NCBI RefSeq assembly: GCF_009911795.1
Contig: NZ_CP047900.1
Coordinates: 48,802 to 112,801 of the forward strand
DNA from: Pseudarthrobacter psychrotolerans
GTDB lineage: Bacteria; Actinomycetota; Actinomycetes; Actinomycetales; Micrococcaceae
Reading direction: 5' to 3'
Length of the DNA: 64,000 bases
Part shown: piece by piece, positions 46,536 to 55,442 of the stretch
How the letters are laid out: each line of letters opens with the position of its first letter
Numbering within the stretch: position 1 is the first letter of the stretch
The notes under the pieces: generated by a model
Told to the model about the DNA's origin: nothing
What the model saw: only the letters and a program-made list of their open reading frames with translations
The model's database searches: none
Translations under genes and position numbers: made by a program

Positions 46536-47398
46536 GCGACACCCAGTCAGTCTCGGAGCGGTTCCCGGAGGACGATCTTCCGGGAACCGGCCTGTTCTTC
46601 GATGACACAGCCAACGAACCTGAATCCTCCGTGCCGGCGGCCGCCGATCCCATTCCAGACGAAGCACCCGGCCCGGAGGAGCCATCGGCTCACAGGGTGT
46701 TGAGTACTGGCGGTGCCGCCCTGGCGGGGCTGGACCCGGCAGCCGTGGAGAAGTTGCTGACCAAAGTTGCCCTGCGCCGGTACACCAAGCGCATCGAGGA
46801 GGCAGTGGACGCCCGCCTCGACGACCTGGACTGGTCAGAAGTGGCCGCCGGCATCGAAACCCGCATGGCCGCCCACGTGGCAGAAGCCGCCGGGGTCAAC
46901 ACCGAAACCGGCGAAATCAGCGATGACCCGGCGGCGGCCGTCCCGAAAACTGCAGAAGCGGCACCCGTCACTGATGAGACGGAGGAGGAGGCTTCCGAGC
47001 CGGCGTTCCGTACCGTGTACGACTTCTACGAAGGCATCTACGGCCCCCTGTATGAGCACTATGATTCCGCACCCGGCGTCATGGCCCAGCGCGGCACCAC
47101 CGAGATCAGGTGGTGCCGGCAGTGGTGGAACCACCAATCGGTGATGATGCGCATGACCGCCCTCTGGCAAGGCTATGAGGTCGCCTACGCCGAAGGCGGC
47201 GGGGCCGTCAGTACCTGGGTGCTCGATCACGCAGACCGCCACTTCGACCGAATCATGTCCGATGGCGGGCCGCTCTCTGAATGCCGGGCTGACCACGGCA
47301 ACCAGATGGTCCGCTACCCCACCGACCCTCTGCCCGAAGGCCTGAATCTCGATGCAGCAACCGTCCCGCCCACACGACCTGTCAACGACTCAAAGTAG
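46532..47398 (+). CDS. DUF4913-like protein of the conjugation operon
   Basis: 288 aa from a GTG overlapping the coupling-protein stop. The N-terminal 150 residues are acidic and Pro/Ala-rich, with helical IEEAVDARLDDLDWSEVAAG. The C-terminal 130 residues (YDFYEGIYGPLYEHYD, RWCRQWWNHQSVMMRMTALW, HADRHFDRIMSDGGPLSEC) match the tryptophan-rich pattern of the actinobacterial DUF4913 family found next to conjugation genes. Cytoplasmic; role unknown. Confidence 0.75.
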   Translation: MSDTQSVSERFPEDDLPGTGLFFDDTANEPESSVPAAADPIPDEAPGPEEPSAHRVLSTGGAALAGLDPAAVEKLLTKVALRRYTKRIEEAVDARLDDLDWSEVAAGIETRMAAHVAEAAGVNTETGEISDDPAAAVPKTAEAAPVTDETEEEASEPAFRTVYDFYEGIYGPLYEHYDSAPGVMAQRGTTEIRWCRQWWNHQSVMMRMTALWQGYEVAYAEGGGAVSTWVLDHADRHFDRIMSDGGPLSECRADHGNQMVRYPTDPLPEGLNLDAATVPPTRPVNDSK

Positions 47399-47578
47399 TG
47401 CCCGGGAACGAGAAGAACGCCGCCGACAGGAAAGAGCCAACCGCCGGACAGAGTACGAATACAGAAGAAGGATCGTCAGCGCAGCGCGGAAAGGTCCCAT
47501 CCGGACCGGGTCAATGGCCTCATTCCCGAAGCGGTCGCCAAGGACCAGGCCGAGGCAGCCGCTTCGGGAACCCACTGA
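47352..47578 (+). CDS. Small basic protein, last gene of the T4SS operon (frameshifted)
   Basis: Starts inside the 3' end of the previous gene (MQQPSRPHDLSTTQSSARER). A highly charged helix (EERRRQERANRRTEYEYRRR) follows. A GGG at 47507-47509 breaks the frame; one added base gives VNGLIPEAVAKDQAEAAASG and a TGA at 47576-47578, about 75 aa. The same kind of one-base loss as in other genes here supports the reconstruction. Function unknown. Confidence 0.45.
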
Positions 47579-47583
47579 CCAGA

Positions 47584-47898
47584 TTAGTTGCGCAGTCCCA
47601 CCCCACGGCTCATGACGTTGTACCCGAGCGGGCACCATTTCGTTGCGGTCTGTCCGCTTCCAGCCCGCTTCCAGTCGCTCTCGACGAACGCACTGAAGTA
47701 GGGCCAGAAAGTCTGCTTACAGACGGCGTACGCCTGATAGTAGCCATTCCCGCCGGAGCAGTACGCGGTGGTGTAGGTGTACCCTCCCCCTGCCCAGCAT
47801 CCGGTAGGGGCGGCTGCCGCCGGCCCGGCCCCAAGGGGGATCATCAAGGCTGTGAAAAGGCTAGTAGCAAGGGCAAGTGACGCGATTCTGCGCTTCAT
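47584..47898 (-). CDS. Small secreted cysteine-containing protein
   Basis: 104 aa. Standard signal peptide MKRRIASLALATSLFTALMI with an AAAA-P cleavage region at about 29-31. The mature about 75 residues contain four Cys and many aromatics (CWAGGGYTYTTAYCSGGNGY, FWPYFSAFVESDWKRAG). GGAG lies 5-8 nt before the ATG. It is convergent with the T4SS operon and just inside the relic transposon end at 47914, from which its promoter may derive. No family recognised. Confidence 0.6.
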   Translation of the reverse strand: MKRRIASLALATSLFTALMIPLGAGPAAAAPTGCWAGGGYTYTTAYCSGGNGYYQAYAVCKQTFWPYFSAFVESDWKRAGSGQTATKWCPLGYNVMSRGVGLRN

Positions 47899-47913
47899 CC
47901 GGGACTCCTTTAT

Positions 47914-47950
47914 CGGGTGGCTTGTGAAAAAGTGAATATCCCACGCTAAG
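47914..47950 (+). repeat. Relic terminal repeat related to the inositol transposon
   Basis: Begins CGGGTGGCTTGTGAAAAAGT and ends CCCACGCTAAG. It matches the 38-bp end of the 28.8-kb element at all but a few positions (first G changed to C, one A missing). Orientation is that of a left end. There is no transposase next to it. Confidence 0.75.
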
Positions 47951-48076
47951 GACACCGGGCGCGCCTTCCAGCTAGCTCAGGGATGCGGTTCGTAGTGGGA
48001 TCTCGAGGCAGCGGGATTGACAGTGGCCTCATAGTGACAAGTGGGAACGACAGGGTCTGCTAAGCCTGTTATCGAG

Positions 48077-48349
48077 TTACGCCCGCATACCACCATCTAG
48101 GTACACGGCTTTCCGCATCAGACCGCCCCAATCACGGAACCAAAAGTTACGAGCCGGAAACTTCGGGAACCAGGCTTGCGGCTGTGCCTCTTCATTCACG
48201 GTTACAGCGGCGCCACTAAAAGAGTCGCTTGAAGCGTATGTTCCGACGACCAATCCCACGAACAGAACTACTGCAACAAGGGCCAACGAAATAACTTTCC
48301 GGAGCCCAAAACGCCCTGCACTCCGGAGACCAACATTTCCAACACTCAC
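48077..48349 (-). CDS. Small membrane-anchored or exported protein
   Basis: 90 aa from a GTG with GGAAGG 9-10 nt upstream. A basic N-terminus, then one hydrophobic segment (VISLALVAVVLFVGLVVG, about 19-36) and an exported tail rich in Trp/Phe (PKFPARNFWFRDWGG). Start and size are uncertain. No homologous family recognised. It lies with the two-component system between the two relic transposon ends. Confidence 0.45.
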   Translation of the reverse strand: MSVGNVGLRSAGRFGLRKVISLALVAVVLFVGLVVGTYASSDSFSGAAVTVNEEAQPQAWFPKFPARNFWFRDWGGLMRKAVYLDGGMRA

Positions 48350-48613
48350 GGCAATTCCTTCCCTTTCGACTGTGCCCGGCGGAGCAATAGCTCACTCCGA
48401 TACGGGCAGCTATTCAACTTTGTACGAGAGGTAGTACTCCTGGAGCCAGCTCGGCTGGCCCCGTGGTGTGCCTCGACGATGCTTGAAGACTATGTGTCCG
48501 GGCGCTGATGAAGTGCTGTGCGTTGGGAATTGTCACCCCAACAAGTGACAAGGGCTCCCCTGTCTCGGCGCTGAATGGATTGGAGGCTCAACGCCGATTG
48601 AGATTGAACGGAC
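48350..48613. other. Spacer downstream of the two-component genes
   Basis: About 260 bp with no gene. It contains the upstream region of the small protein at 48077-48349 and the 3' flank of the sensor operon. Confidence 0.3.
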
Positions 48614-49627
48614 CTACGGCGCACCGGTAAGAGTGACCCTTGGCAAGGGTTCTCTGATCTCGAGGAAAAACTCAGGTAGGGGCGAATCTTGAGTAGATGC
48701 CAATATGGTCACGGCAACATCGGATCCGGCGGGAAGGGCCCTTACCCGGACCACCCCACTTCTCGACTCGAGAAGTACCTTTGTGAGTGCTTGCACGGCC
48801 TGTTGTCGGACGGCGTCGGGCAGCTCGGCGCCTCGGTTGTCCAGAATATCCACTTGCACTCCCCGTTGGCGTGCGAGTCTGGCAGCCTGTTCTACCTCAG
48901 GCGAGGCGAGGGATCTGCCACGGATTCTGTCACGAAGCAGAGCTTCTATGAGTCTGCACTCGTCGCGATCTTCATCCAAAAGAGGGGCCCTGGCGATCCG
49001 GTCGAGCATTGGCCTTGATGCGTGGACCAGCTCCGCCGTCCATTCATTACGTGCCAACTGGCGTGCTTCATCGGCTGCGATGTCTGCTGCGGATGCACGT
49101 CGCTGTGCCGCATACGAGCGCACTTGGTCATCGCACCGCTGGAGGACCATGCTGACGGCCGTAGCGATACCTACCCAGAGAAGGGGTGTTGCTACTAGAG
49201 CAAGTGCATCGAAGGTTCCGAGACCGTGCGCGAGGGATCCAACCAGGTCGATTACAGCGAAAATCCCGATGCCTATCCATGCGGTGGTTATGCGGTTTCG
49301 AATGGCCACCGTGACCATAAGCATCTCAATGGCCCCGTTTTGCCAGGCGGCGTATCCTGGATGGCTTCCTGCCGGCAGGACTGACATGACGGACAGTTCC
49401 ATCAGGACAATTCCAGCGACCGCCAGACGGGCGTTGAGCTGACTCAACGTCCGATGCCCTGGACTCCAGGTAACTACAAGCATCAGGACCACGCACAGTG
49501 TCATACCGGCCAAGGTGGGCCACGGAGACGTGATGCGCCCAAGGTTGGCCAAGCCGAGGAGTATATGCACGACGGGGAAGGGTATCCCGAAGGCCAGAAT
49601 CAACGAGCGAGTGATGGCATCTTTCAT
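48614..49627 (-). CDS. Membrane sensor-like protein with degenerate kinase domain
   Basis: 337 aa from MKDAITRSLILAFGI, overlapping the stop of the histidine kinase gene by ATGA. Residues 1-155 form five or six membrane spans. The cytoplasmic part has a helical region (NEWTAELVHASRPMLDRIA) where a dimerisation/His box would lie, and a C-terminal part shaped like an HATPase domain but without clear N-box or DxGxG motifs. It is probably a catalytically inactive partner of the adjacent kinase. This pairing is inferred from layout and topology. Confidence 0.6.
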   Translation of the reverse strand: MKDAITRSLILAFGIPFPVVHILLGLANLGRITSPWPTLAGMTLCVVLMLVVTWSPGHRTLSQLNARLAVAGIVLMELSVMSVLPAGSHPGYAAWQNGAIEMLMVTVAIRNRITTAWIGIGIFAVIDLVGSLAHGLGTFDALALVATPLLWVGIATAVSMVLQRCDDQVRSYAAQRRASAADIAADEARQLARNEWTAELVHASRPMLDRIARAPLLDEDRDECRLIEALLRDRIRGRSLASPEVEQAARLARQRGVQVDILDNRGAELPDAVRQQAVQALTKVLLESRSGVVRVRALPAGSDVAVTILASTQDSPLPEFFLEIREPLPRVTLTGAP

Positions 49628-50829
49628 GAGGTGAACGACCGCTGCCAATCGAGGCGAATGAGAGTGCCGTGTCCGTGGTTAGAAATGACAGATGCTTGGC
49701 CGCCCTCCTCCGCCATTCGCTGAATAATTGATATGCGCAGCCCGAGTCGCTCGGGAGAGATCGCTTCGGCGTCAAAGCCAGGTCCGTCATCTCGAATTTC
49801 GACTCGGATGCCCATACCCCCCATCTCGATCGAGAACTGGGTCGTTATTTCACAGAGCGAGTTTGGTGCATGGATAGTGCTGTTGCGGACCGCTTCGCTA
49901 GTAGCTTGGACTAGCGCCCTGGCCACTGTGAGAGGAATCTGCAGTTGTGGTATTGGGGCAACACTCGGCGCAAAAACCGGTTGAAACTGTGCTGTAGCCG
50001 CTCGAATACGGTTCATCAACTCCCGGGTGGTGATTGGCCCGGTCTTATCATCGTTTTGCACGAGGTTCTGCAGTTGCAATAGGGCTTGACGGGCAGACTG
50101 CTGAGTAGCCTCCGTAAGGTCGGCGGAGTCTGCCCGACTGGCAGCAATCAGTGTGGCCAGCACCGTGTCGTGCGTCAGCCCGTCAATACGGCTCCTCTCA
50201 ACCTGAATTGCTTCAGCCTTGGCAGCTGCATCGAATCGAGCCATCGCCTCAGTGGCTGCCTGATCTGTCGCAGAAGCCGCATGCCTAAGCGCAGTAATTG
50301 GGGCGATAATTACAACCGCTAGCACCGCCGTCAGCAGGGCGTCTTGAGCCGTGTCGAACCACGATCTCACGCTGCCGGCTGTCGTGATGGGGATCGCGAT
50401 AATGAGTGCGCAGAATAAGGCGCTATAAATCGCGGATAAGCGCGCTGGCCCGGCGACGGCTGCCAGCGCGATGCCAATGCCAGCGATACCCCATGACCAT
50501 GGGCGTGACTCCACTTGCGAGCCGTCTCCCACAAAGCCGATGTGCCAAAGAAGATAACTGCAGAGCAGGAGCATTGCGGCGGTACCTGCACGCGCCCTGA
50601 GCCTGCGCCCAGGGTGGGGAGTCAACGCGGTCCAAAGGATGACGGCCGGGATCCCGGCCATGAATGTGAGGTCCCATACCGGATTATGTAGCGGTATCTG
50701 AGCGATCACATCGGGCATCGAAATGCCATAGAGGACGAGTGCGTATGCGCTGGTGCAACGCGCTACTGCGAGCTCAATCTTAGAGCGAGTTATGGACATC
50801 CCCGCATTCGGGTTACTGCTCGTGCTCAT
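49624..50829 (-). CDS. Membrane histidine kinase, NarL/LiaS-like
   Basis: 401 aa (starts at 50829 or ten codons later). Residues about 20-180 are five or six membrane spans. The cytoplasmic domain has a putative phospho-acceptor in RIDGLTHDTVLATLI (about 212-226), an N-box-like ATSEAVRNSTIHA, and a G-box IRDDGPGFD. This is the HisKA_3/HATPase type that pairs with LuxR-type regulators. Downstream partner gene at 48614; regulator gene 172 bp upstream in the same direction. Confidence 0.8.
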   Translation of the reverse strand: MSTSSNPNAGMSITRSKIELAVARCTSAYALVLYGISMPDVIAQIPLHNPVWDLTFMAGIPAVILWTALTPHPGRRLRARAGTAAMLLLCSYLLWHIGFVGDGSQVESRPWSWGIAGIGIALAAVAGPARLSAIYSALFCALIIAIPITTAGSVRSWFDTAQDALLTAVLAVVIIAPITALRHAASATDQAATEAMARFDAAAKAEAIQVERSRIDGLTHDTVLATLIAASRADSADLTEATQQSARQALLQLQNLVQNDDKTGPITTRELMNRIRAATAQFQPVFAPSVAPIPQLQIPLTVARALVQATSEAVRNSTIHAPNSLCEITTQFSIEMGGMGIRVEIRDDGPGFDAEAISPERLGLRISIIQRMAEEGGQASVISNHGHGTLIRLDWQRSFTS

Positions 50830-51001
50830 CTACTTCAGCTCCGGTAGGCCGACCCAAGCCCAAAACCATCCCTAGCGGCAAACGGCCTTTGGGCGGATCG
50901 AGCACTATGGCGAACACTAGGCGGCCTGGGAAGCGATTCACAGCCCGGGAGCCTCCGATCAAGCGCTTTGTCATTCAAAGAGGTGACAGCGGCCGAGTCT
51001 G

Positions 51002-51718
51002 TTACCTATGCGGAATGATTAACCCGTCCTCCTGCGCACGAATATGAAGTAAAAGCTTCGTTCGAGCTTCGCGTCCCACTGCCGCGTATTTTTTGCGGAT
51101 CCGGAAGATATTCTTGTCCACCGTGTTATCGGTGATGTTCATGGCGACTGCCGCCTGCTTGTGTGTGTAACCGGCCGCAATAAGACTCAACGTCTCTTGT
51201 TCCCTCGGGCTTAGATTTGCCGAGACAAATTTCGTGTCCGTTTCAATGGCGGCGGCTATCTCTTGATTGTCAACAGTTTCTCCGGCCGCCACACGGCGGA
51301 GACAGTCGAGCGTGTGTTCCACACTGTCCGTTTTCAGGGCTATGCCGGCAGCGCCCGCCGCCAGGGCTTGACGCAGGTAATCTACGTTAGTGCCGCCAGT
51401 ATAGATAAGCACGGGGTATCCTTCGTCAACTAGGCGCCCGACGTTGTCAGCTGGGCTGGACCCATCTTCAAGGGACAAATCCAGGGCTACCACGTCGAAG
51501 ATGCCCGGCTCGCCCCGGAGGAGAAGGTCCACTGTTTCAGAGAGTTTTACGACCTCAATAGGTGGTTTCCATTTTTTGGTGAGTTTCCACGCTACCGCCG
51601 AAAATCCGATCAGGGTGATTGGGTGATCATCGATGACGCCAACCCTGATACTGCGTGTCTTCAAAGTGCCCCCCGACGAACTCCCTAAGGAGTTTCCCAA
51701 CGCAATATGACTTGCCAC
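51002..51718 (-). CDS. LuxR-type response regulator
   Basis: 238 aa. The receiver domain (about 25-140) shows VGVIDDHPITLIGF, the phospho-acceptor in VVALDLSLEDG, VLIYTGG (Thr switch) and GIALKTD (Lys). The C-terminal HTH is SPREQETLSLIAAGYTHKQA, then AVAMNITDNTVDKNIFRIRK. The family start would be near residue 18 (LKTRSIRVGV), so the true start may be downstream of the one given. It is cognate to the kinase at 49624. Confidence 0.85.
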   Translation of the reverse strand: MASHIALGNSLGSSSGGTLKTRSIRVGVIDDHPITLIGFSAVAWKLTKKWKPPIEVVKLSETVDLLLRGEPGIFDVVALDLSLEDGSSPADNVGRLVDEGYPVLIYTGGTNVDYLRQALAAGAAGIALKTDSVEHTLDCLRRVAAGETVDNQEIAAAIETDTKFVSANLSPREQETLSLIAAGYTHKQAAVAMNITDNTVDKNIFRIRKKYAAVGREARTKLLLHIRAQEDGLIIPHR

Positions 51719-51760
51719 ATTGCTCCGGAACAGTCTATAGACCGATCATGCTTGGGCCGG

Positions 51761-51820
51761 CGACTCTTAGGGGTGGCTTGTCGGACATTCGACTAATTCG
51801 ACAAGCCACCCTAAGAGTCG
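51761..51820. repeat. 60-nt palindrome built from two abutting Tn3-type ends
   Basis: A 22-23-bp stem (CGACTCTTAGG, then GTGGCTTGTCG) around a short loop. Read leftward from about 51812 it resembles the 38-bp end of the inositol transposon (GGGTGGCTTGT, then about 15 of 20 positions to TCCGAC). Read rightward from 51770 it starts GGGGTGGCTTGT. It lies in the upstream region of the response regulator. It could also function as a bidirectional terminator between the regulator gene and the relaxase operon. Confidence 0.65.
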
Positions 51821-51921
51821 CTGCGTACGCACAACCATGAGCTTGTGCAATGCTCGGGCCGTTAAGAAGAAGGAGCCCCGCACACCAACGGTGTGAGGGG
51901 CTCCTCTACGCGCGGCCGGGG

Positions 51922-53187
51922 TCAGCGGCCACGTGTGCGGTTCTTGCTTTGCGCTTGTGCCTGGCTGGCGTTCGCGCCACGGGTTTTACCGGCCTTCGCG
52001 CCCTTGCCGGCGGCCGCGTGGGTGATGGGGTACTTCTGGATTTTCTCGCCCTGCATGCGCGCTTTGACCGCCTCGGCGGGTACCCCTGCGGTCACGAGCT
52101 GCTGTTCCAGCGCTGCACGATGTTCCGCGGTCCCGTAGGCAGCCTCCGCACGGTCGGCCGCGACGTTGCCCGCCCGTTCGTGGCTGGCCCCCTCGTGAGC
52201 CGCCCTGTCGGCTTTGACCTCTGAATCCACGGCGTCGGGGTGGTTCGCAAGGAACTCATCCCGATACCACTCCTCCTCCGGGTGAGAAGGCCCGCTCAGT
52301 TTTTCGCTTGCGGCTTCGTCCTTGGCCTGGTCAGCGCGGGCGTACTCGGCCGTGGCAACAGCCTTGTACCCCTCGGCGTCTTTCCTGGCCTCGGTGGAAC
52401 CGGCCGTATTCGGCTGGGCAAGGGCCTGTTCCGGGGTGCGTCCCTGACGGGCAAGGAACTCCTGGCGGCGCTGCTCTGCCTCCTGTTCACGCGTCTCGGC
52501 GCGGGCAGGTTCGCGGCCATTGAACCTCTTCTGCGCTGCAAGGAACTCCGGATCGAACGGCAGGACTTCCGGTGAGCCGGCGGCCATCCAGTCCTTCACC
52601 AGCTGGTCCTTGGCCTGCGGGTTGTGGGTCCGGACCTGCCCCAACAGGTGGTCCTGGTAGTCGGGGCTCTGATGCATGATGGCCCACCGCTGGGCGGCAG
52701 CCTGGACGGCTTCCGGGGCCTGCACGGTGGACCGTTCCCCGGGTGCCAGATTCATCCAGGCTTCCACGGGAGCTTCCGGCGCGTGGGCTGCGTCGATCCG
52801 CTGCTGATCCCGCACGACGTCGGTAATGTCGAACCCGAAACGCTCCTGCAGCTGGGTCCGGAGGTTCTGCTCGGCCGAGGCGGCCATCGGGTCGTGATCC
52901 TTCCACGCCGTGGCGATCCGGTAGGCGTCCACAATGTCTGCCTGCCCGGCCGATTCCCACCACTGGTTTTTGGCTGTCGGGGCCAGCGCGGTCACGGCCG
53001 CCAGCTTCTCCGAATCGAACGCCAACCGGTCCATGGCACCGCGCCGGCTGTTATCGGCCCGCGCCCGTTCGGCATGCTGGCCCCACATCCGGGCCGCGCT
53101 GGAACCAATCTGCGCTGCCATCGCCAACGCATGCTGGAAACTCTCTTCAACAAACCCATCAACGCCGTCAGTTTCACTCAACGTCAT
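51922..53187 (-). CDS. Conjugation accessory protein encoded after the relaxase
   Basis: 421 aa, charged and Ala-rich, with no membrane segment. The N-terminal half is helical (SFQHALAMAAQIGSSAARMW). The C-terminal end (ALEQQLVTAGVPAEAVKARM then QGEKIQKYPIT) resembles the end of the relaxase next door (LEEQLRAAGLPEQAIRARLQ then GEKIMP), so the two share a short C-terminal module. The start overlaps the relaxase stop by 4 nt. Function unknown; probably acts with the relaxosome. Confidence 0.7.
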   Translation of the reverse strand: MTLSETDGVDGFVEESFQHALAMAAQIGSSAARMWGQHAERARADNSRRGAMDRLAFDSEKLAAVTALAPTAKNQWWESAGQADIVDAYRIATAWKDHDPMAASAEQNLRTQLQERFGFDITDVVRDQQRIDAAHAPEAPVEAWMNLAPGERSTVQAPEAVQAAAQRWAIMHQSPDYQDHLLGQVRTHNPQAKDQLVKDWMAAGSPEVLPFDPEFLAAQKRFNGREPARAETREQEAEQRRQEFLARQGRTPEQALAQPNTAGSTEARKDAEGYKAVATAEYARADQAKDEAASEKLSGPSHPEEEWYRDEFLANHPDAVDSEVKADRAAHEGASHERAGNVAADRAEAAYGTAEHRAALEQQLVTAGVPAEAVKARMQGEKIQKYPITHAAAGKGAKAGKTRGANASQAQAQSKNRTRGR

Positions 53188-55034
53188 CCCCCACCTTTCA
53201 GTTGATCCCTGCTCTGTTGTGCCTTCTGGTCTGGTCCCTGCGTCGGCGCCCTGGACGCTTTGGGCGCCGCCGTCTTCCCCTGGGCGGGGCCCGGGCCGGC
53301 CGGCATGATCTTCTCGCCCTGGAGCCGTGCCCGGATGGCCTGCTCAGGCAGCCCGGCAGCCCTCAGCTGCTCCTCCAGTACCTCGAGGCGCGGCCGTGGT
53401 TTTTGCACCTGCTCCGGTGCGTCACCGGGCGCGGCTGCCACGGGCCGGTCAAGCACGGCCACGGTTGCGTCAGCTGTGCCCTTCATGGGCGCGGTGCCTC
53501 CGAAGTGGGGCCGGATCGGGTTGCCATCGACGGAAAGGTAAGCCCGCTGCACGGCCGTCAGTTTCTCCCGGACTTCACGGGCCAGCCGGTCAGATGTGTG
53601 CCCGTAGTCATGGGCCTTGAATGCCTTCCCCAGCTGGGCCCCGAAATCACTCCATGCGGCCAGAACCGCCGACGCCCCGGCACGCCTGGACAGGCTGATG
53701 GCCTGGTGCGTTGCGATCCCGGCAATAATCTCGCGGGTGGGAAGCACAGCTCGTTTAGGTTCTTCGGCCAGCTGCGCATGCCGGGCGAAAAGATCGGCGG
53801 CCGACGCAAGGTTCTTGGCCGCTGCGTCTCCATCCGCCCCGGCCGCTACACTCCATGCCGAGAGCACTCCTGCACCCTGACGGGCGATCTGCGCGAACCG
53901 TGCCGGATCGGTTCCATTCACGTCGCGGAAAAGCGTTGCCACCTCTTTCATTTCGCGGAAGAAAGCGTTTACAAGCTCGGCGGACACAACCTCCGAACCG
54001 GCCGGGACGGCGGTAGCGAATGCCTTGTTCTTCCCGGCGGCTTTCCACTCCGGAACAGCTGACGCGGGGTCTGTTCCAGGCCACTGCCGGCGCAGCGCCG
54101 GCAACGACAAATCCCTAGCCAAGGTCCCGCCGCCGTACCAGATAGGACGCTCGCCCGACAGCGGCCGGAACGCCACAGAGTATCCGGCAACTGCTGTGGT
54201 GTTGCCCTTGGCGAAGTACGGCCGGACCAACAGTCCTGAGCCACGGAGCCGCTGCACATACTCAGCTTCCGAACGTGCGCCAGCGCCGGCACCACGCAAC
54301 CGGCGGGCAAGCTCCACGCGCGGCTGTTCGATAGTCAGCTGCGCACCGATCAGGTGATCCCGTGCGGCCTTGTCCAGCATGGCCCAGGGCACCATGGACT
54401 GGTTGTTCTTCGCCTCTCGCCCGTACGCTGCTTCGGCGCGTCTGCGGGCCAACGATTCAAGCTCTCCCGGCTTGGTTCCCTTAGTCTTCAGTCCTTGCCC
54501 GAGCACGCGCAGGCCGAGGTCTTTCTCGATCACGCGGGCGGCTTTCTGGGACTTGAACTTACTCTTGTAATCGCTCCACCATGTACCGTCCTCGCGGATC
54601 ATGGAGATAGCCAGGTGAATGTGGTCGTTGCCGTTCTTGCTCAGCCCGTGTCGGATGGAAACCCACCGGCACTCGGCCTTCCCGTCCGCCCCATCCAAGC
54701 CCATTTCGGAGACGAACTTCCGCGACACAGTTTCCCAAAACTCATCGTCACGCTGGCCGGACTCCCCCAGCTGGTCAGGGTCCAATGACAACGAAACATG
54801 CAGCACATGGTCACGGTTGTCATCGGAGACCCGAAATGCCCTCTTGGCGAAGTTCATCTCGTGCCCCAGGGCGCGGGAATTTTCGGTATCGAGTTCCTGC
54901 CGGTCAAGCACGGACACGATCTGTTCCGACGCGCAGACCACATGCATGTTGGTGTGTTCGTTGGCCCGGCCGGGACCGGCAAGGTACTGGACGAGTCCGA
55001 ACATGCGGCTGCCGGTGCTGACGTTGGGAATCAT
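53184..55034 (-). CDS. Relaxase / mobilization nuclease
   Basis: 616 aa. The N-terminal about 200 residues are a PF03432-type relaxase: FGLVQYLAGPGRANEHTNMH, DHVLHVSLSLDPDQ, and the metal-binding histidines in SIRHGLSKNGNDHIHLAISM (about 130-150). It nicks one strand at oriT and leads it into the recipient. The remainder is a long helical region with repeats of Ala/Arg and the C-terminal LRAAGLPEQAIRARLQGEKI module. It overlaps the mobC stop by 4 nt. Confidence 0.92.
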   Translation of the reverse strand: MIPNVSTGSRMFGLVQYLAGPGRANEHTNMHVVCASEQIVSVLDRQELDTENSRALGHEMNFAKRAFRVSDDNRDHVLHVSLSLDPDQLGESGQRDDEFWETVSRKFVSEMGLDGADGKAECRWVSIRHGLSKNGNDHIHLAISMIREDGTWWSDYKSKFKSQKAARVIEKDLGLRVLGQGLKTKGTKPGELESLARRRAEAAYGREAKNNQSMVPWAMLDKAARDHLIGAQLTIEQPRVELARRLRGAGAGARSEAEYVQRLRGSGLLVRPYFAKGNTTAVAGYSVAFRPLSGERPIWYGGGTLARDLSLPALRRQWPGTDPASAVPEWKAAGKNKAFATAVPAGSEVVSAELVNAFFREMKEVATLFRDVNGTDPARFAQIARQGAGVLSAWSVAAGADGDAAAKNLASAADLFARHAQLAEEPKRAVLPTREIIAGIATHQAISLSRRAGASAVLAAWSDFGAQLGKAFKAHDYGHTSDRLAREVREKLTAVQRAYLSVDGNPIRPHFGGTAPMKGTADATVAVLDRPVAAAPGDAPEQVQKPRPRLEVLEEQLRAAGLPEQAIRARLQGEKIMPAGPGPAQGKTAAPKASRAPTQGPDQKAQQSRDQLKGGG

Positions 55035-55402
55035 CGCTGACCGAGTTCCAGCAACGTGTCATTGATACGGGCGGCGGTGCGCTGCACGGCCTTGATCGAG
55101 GCGGCCGCTTCGGCGGGAAACTCCCCCGTCGCGTTCGCGTGCTTCGCCAGCTGGTTGATGTTGTTACCCAGCGCCCGCATCATGTTTCGGATCGCGGTCA
55201 GCTCCTCGCGAACCTCAACATCAAGAACAAACTGTTCGGCCGTGCCCTGGGTCATTGCCGCGTCAAAGAGTAACGCCGGCACCGTTTTACGGGCCTGCTC
55301 AGCTTTGACAACCAAAGCAGCGGCCTCCTCATCGGAAGCCGTGACCTGCCACGAATGAGGGCGTCCGCCCTTCACGTTCGCACGACGACGACGATCCGAC
55401 AC
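55031..55402 (-). CDS. mobC: MobC-like relaxosome accessory protein
   Basis: 123 aa. A basic N-terminus (MSDRRRRANVKGGRP), then a ribbon-helix-helix-like stretch and the MobC signature AIRNMMRALGNNINQLAKHAN (in two parts, about 71-91). It binds near oriT and helps the relaxase open the DNA. It is the first gene of the mobC-relaxase-accessory operon, and the oriT-like repeats lie immediately upstream. Confidence 0.9.
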   Translation of the reverse strand: MSDRRRRANVKGGRPHSWQVTASDEEAAALVVKAEQARKTVPALLFDAAMTQGTAEQFVLDVEVREELTAIRNMMRALGNNINQLAKHANATGEFPAEAAASIKAVQRTAARINDTLLELGQR

Positions 55403-55442
55403 GGTTCCCCCTCAACTCTCCTCGATATGCCCAGCGCAGCGA

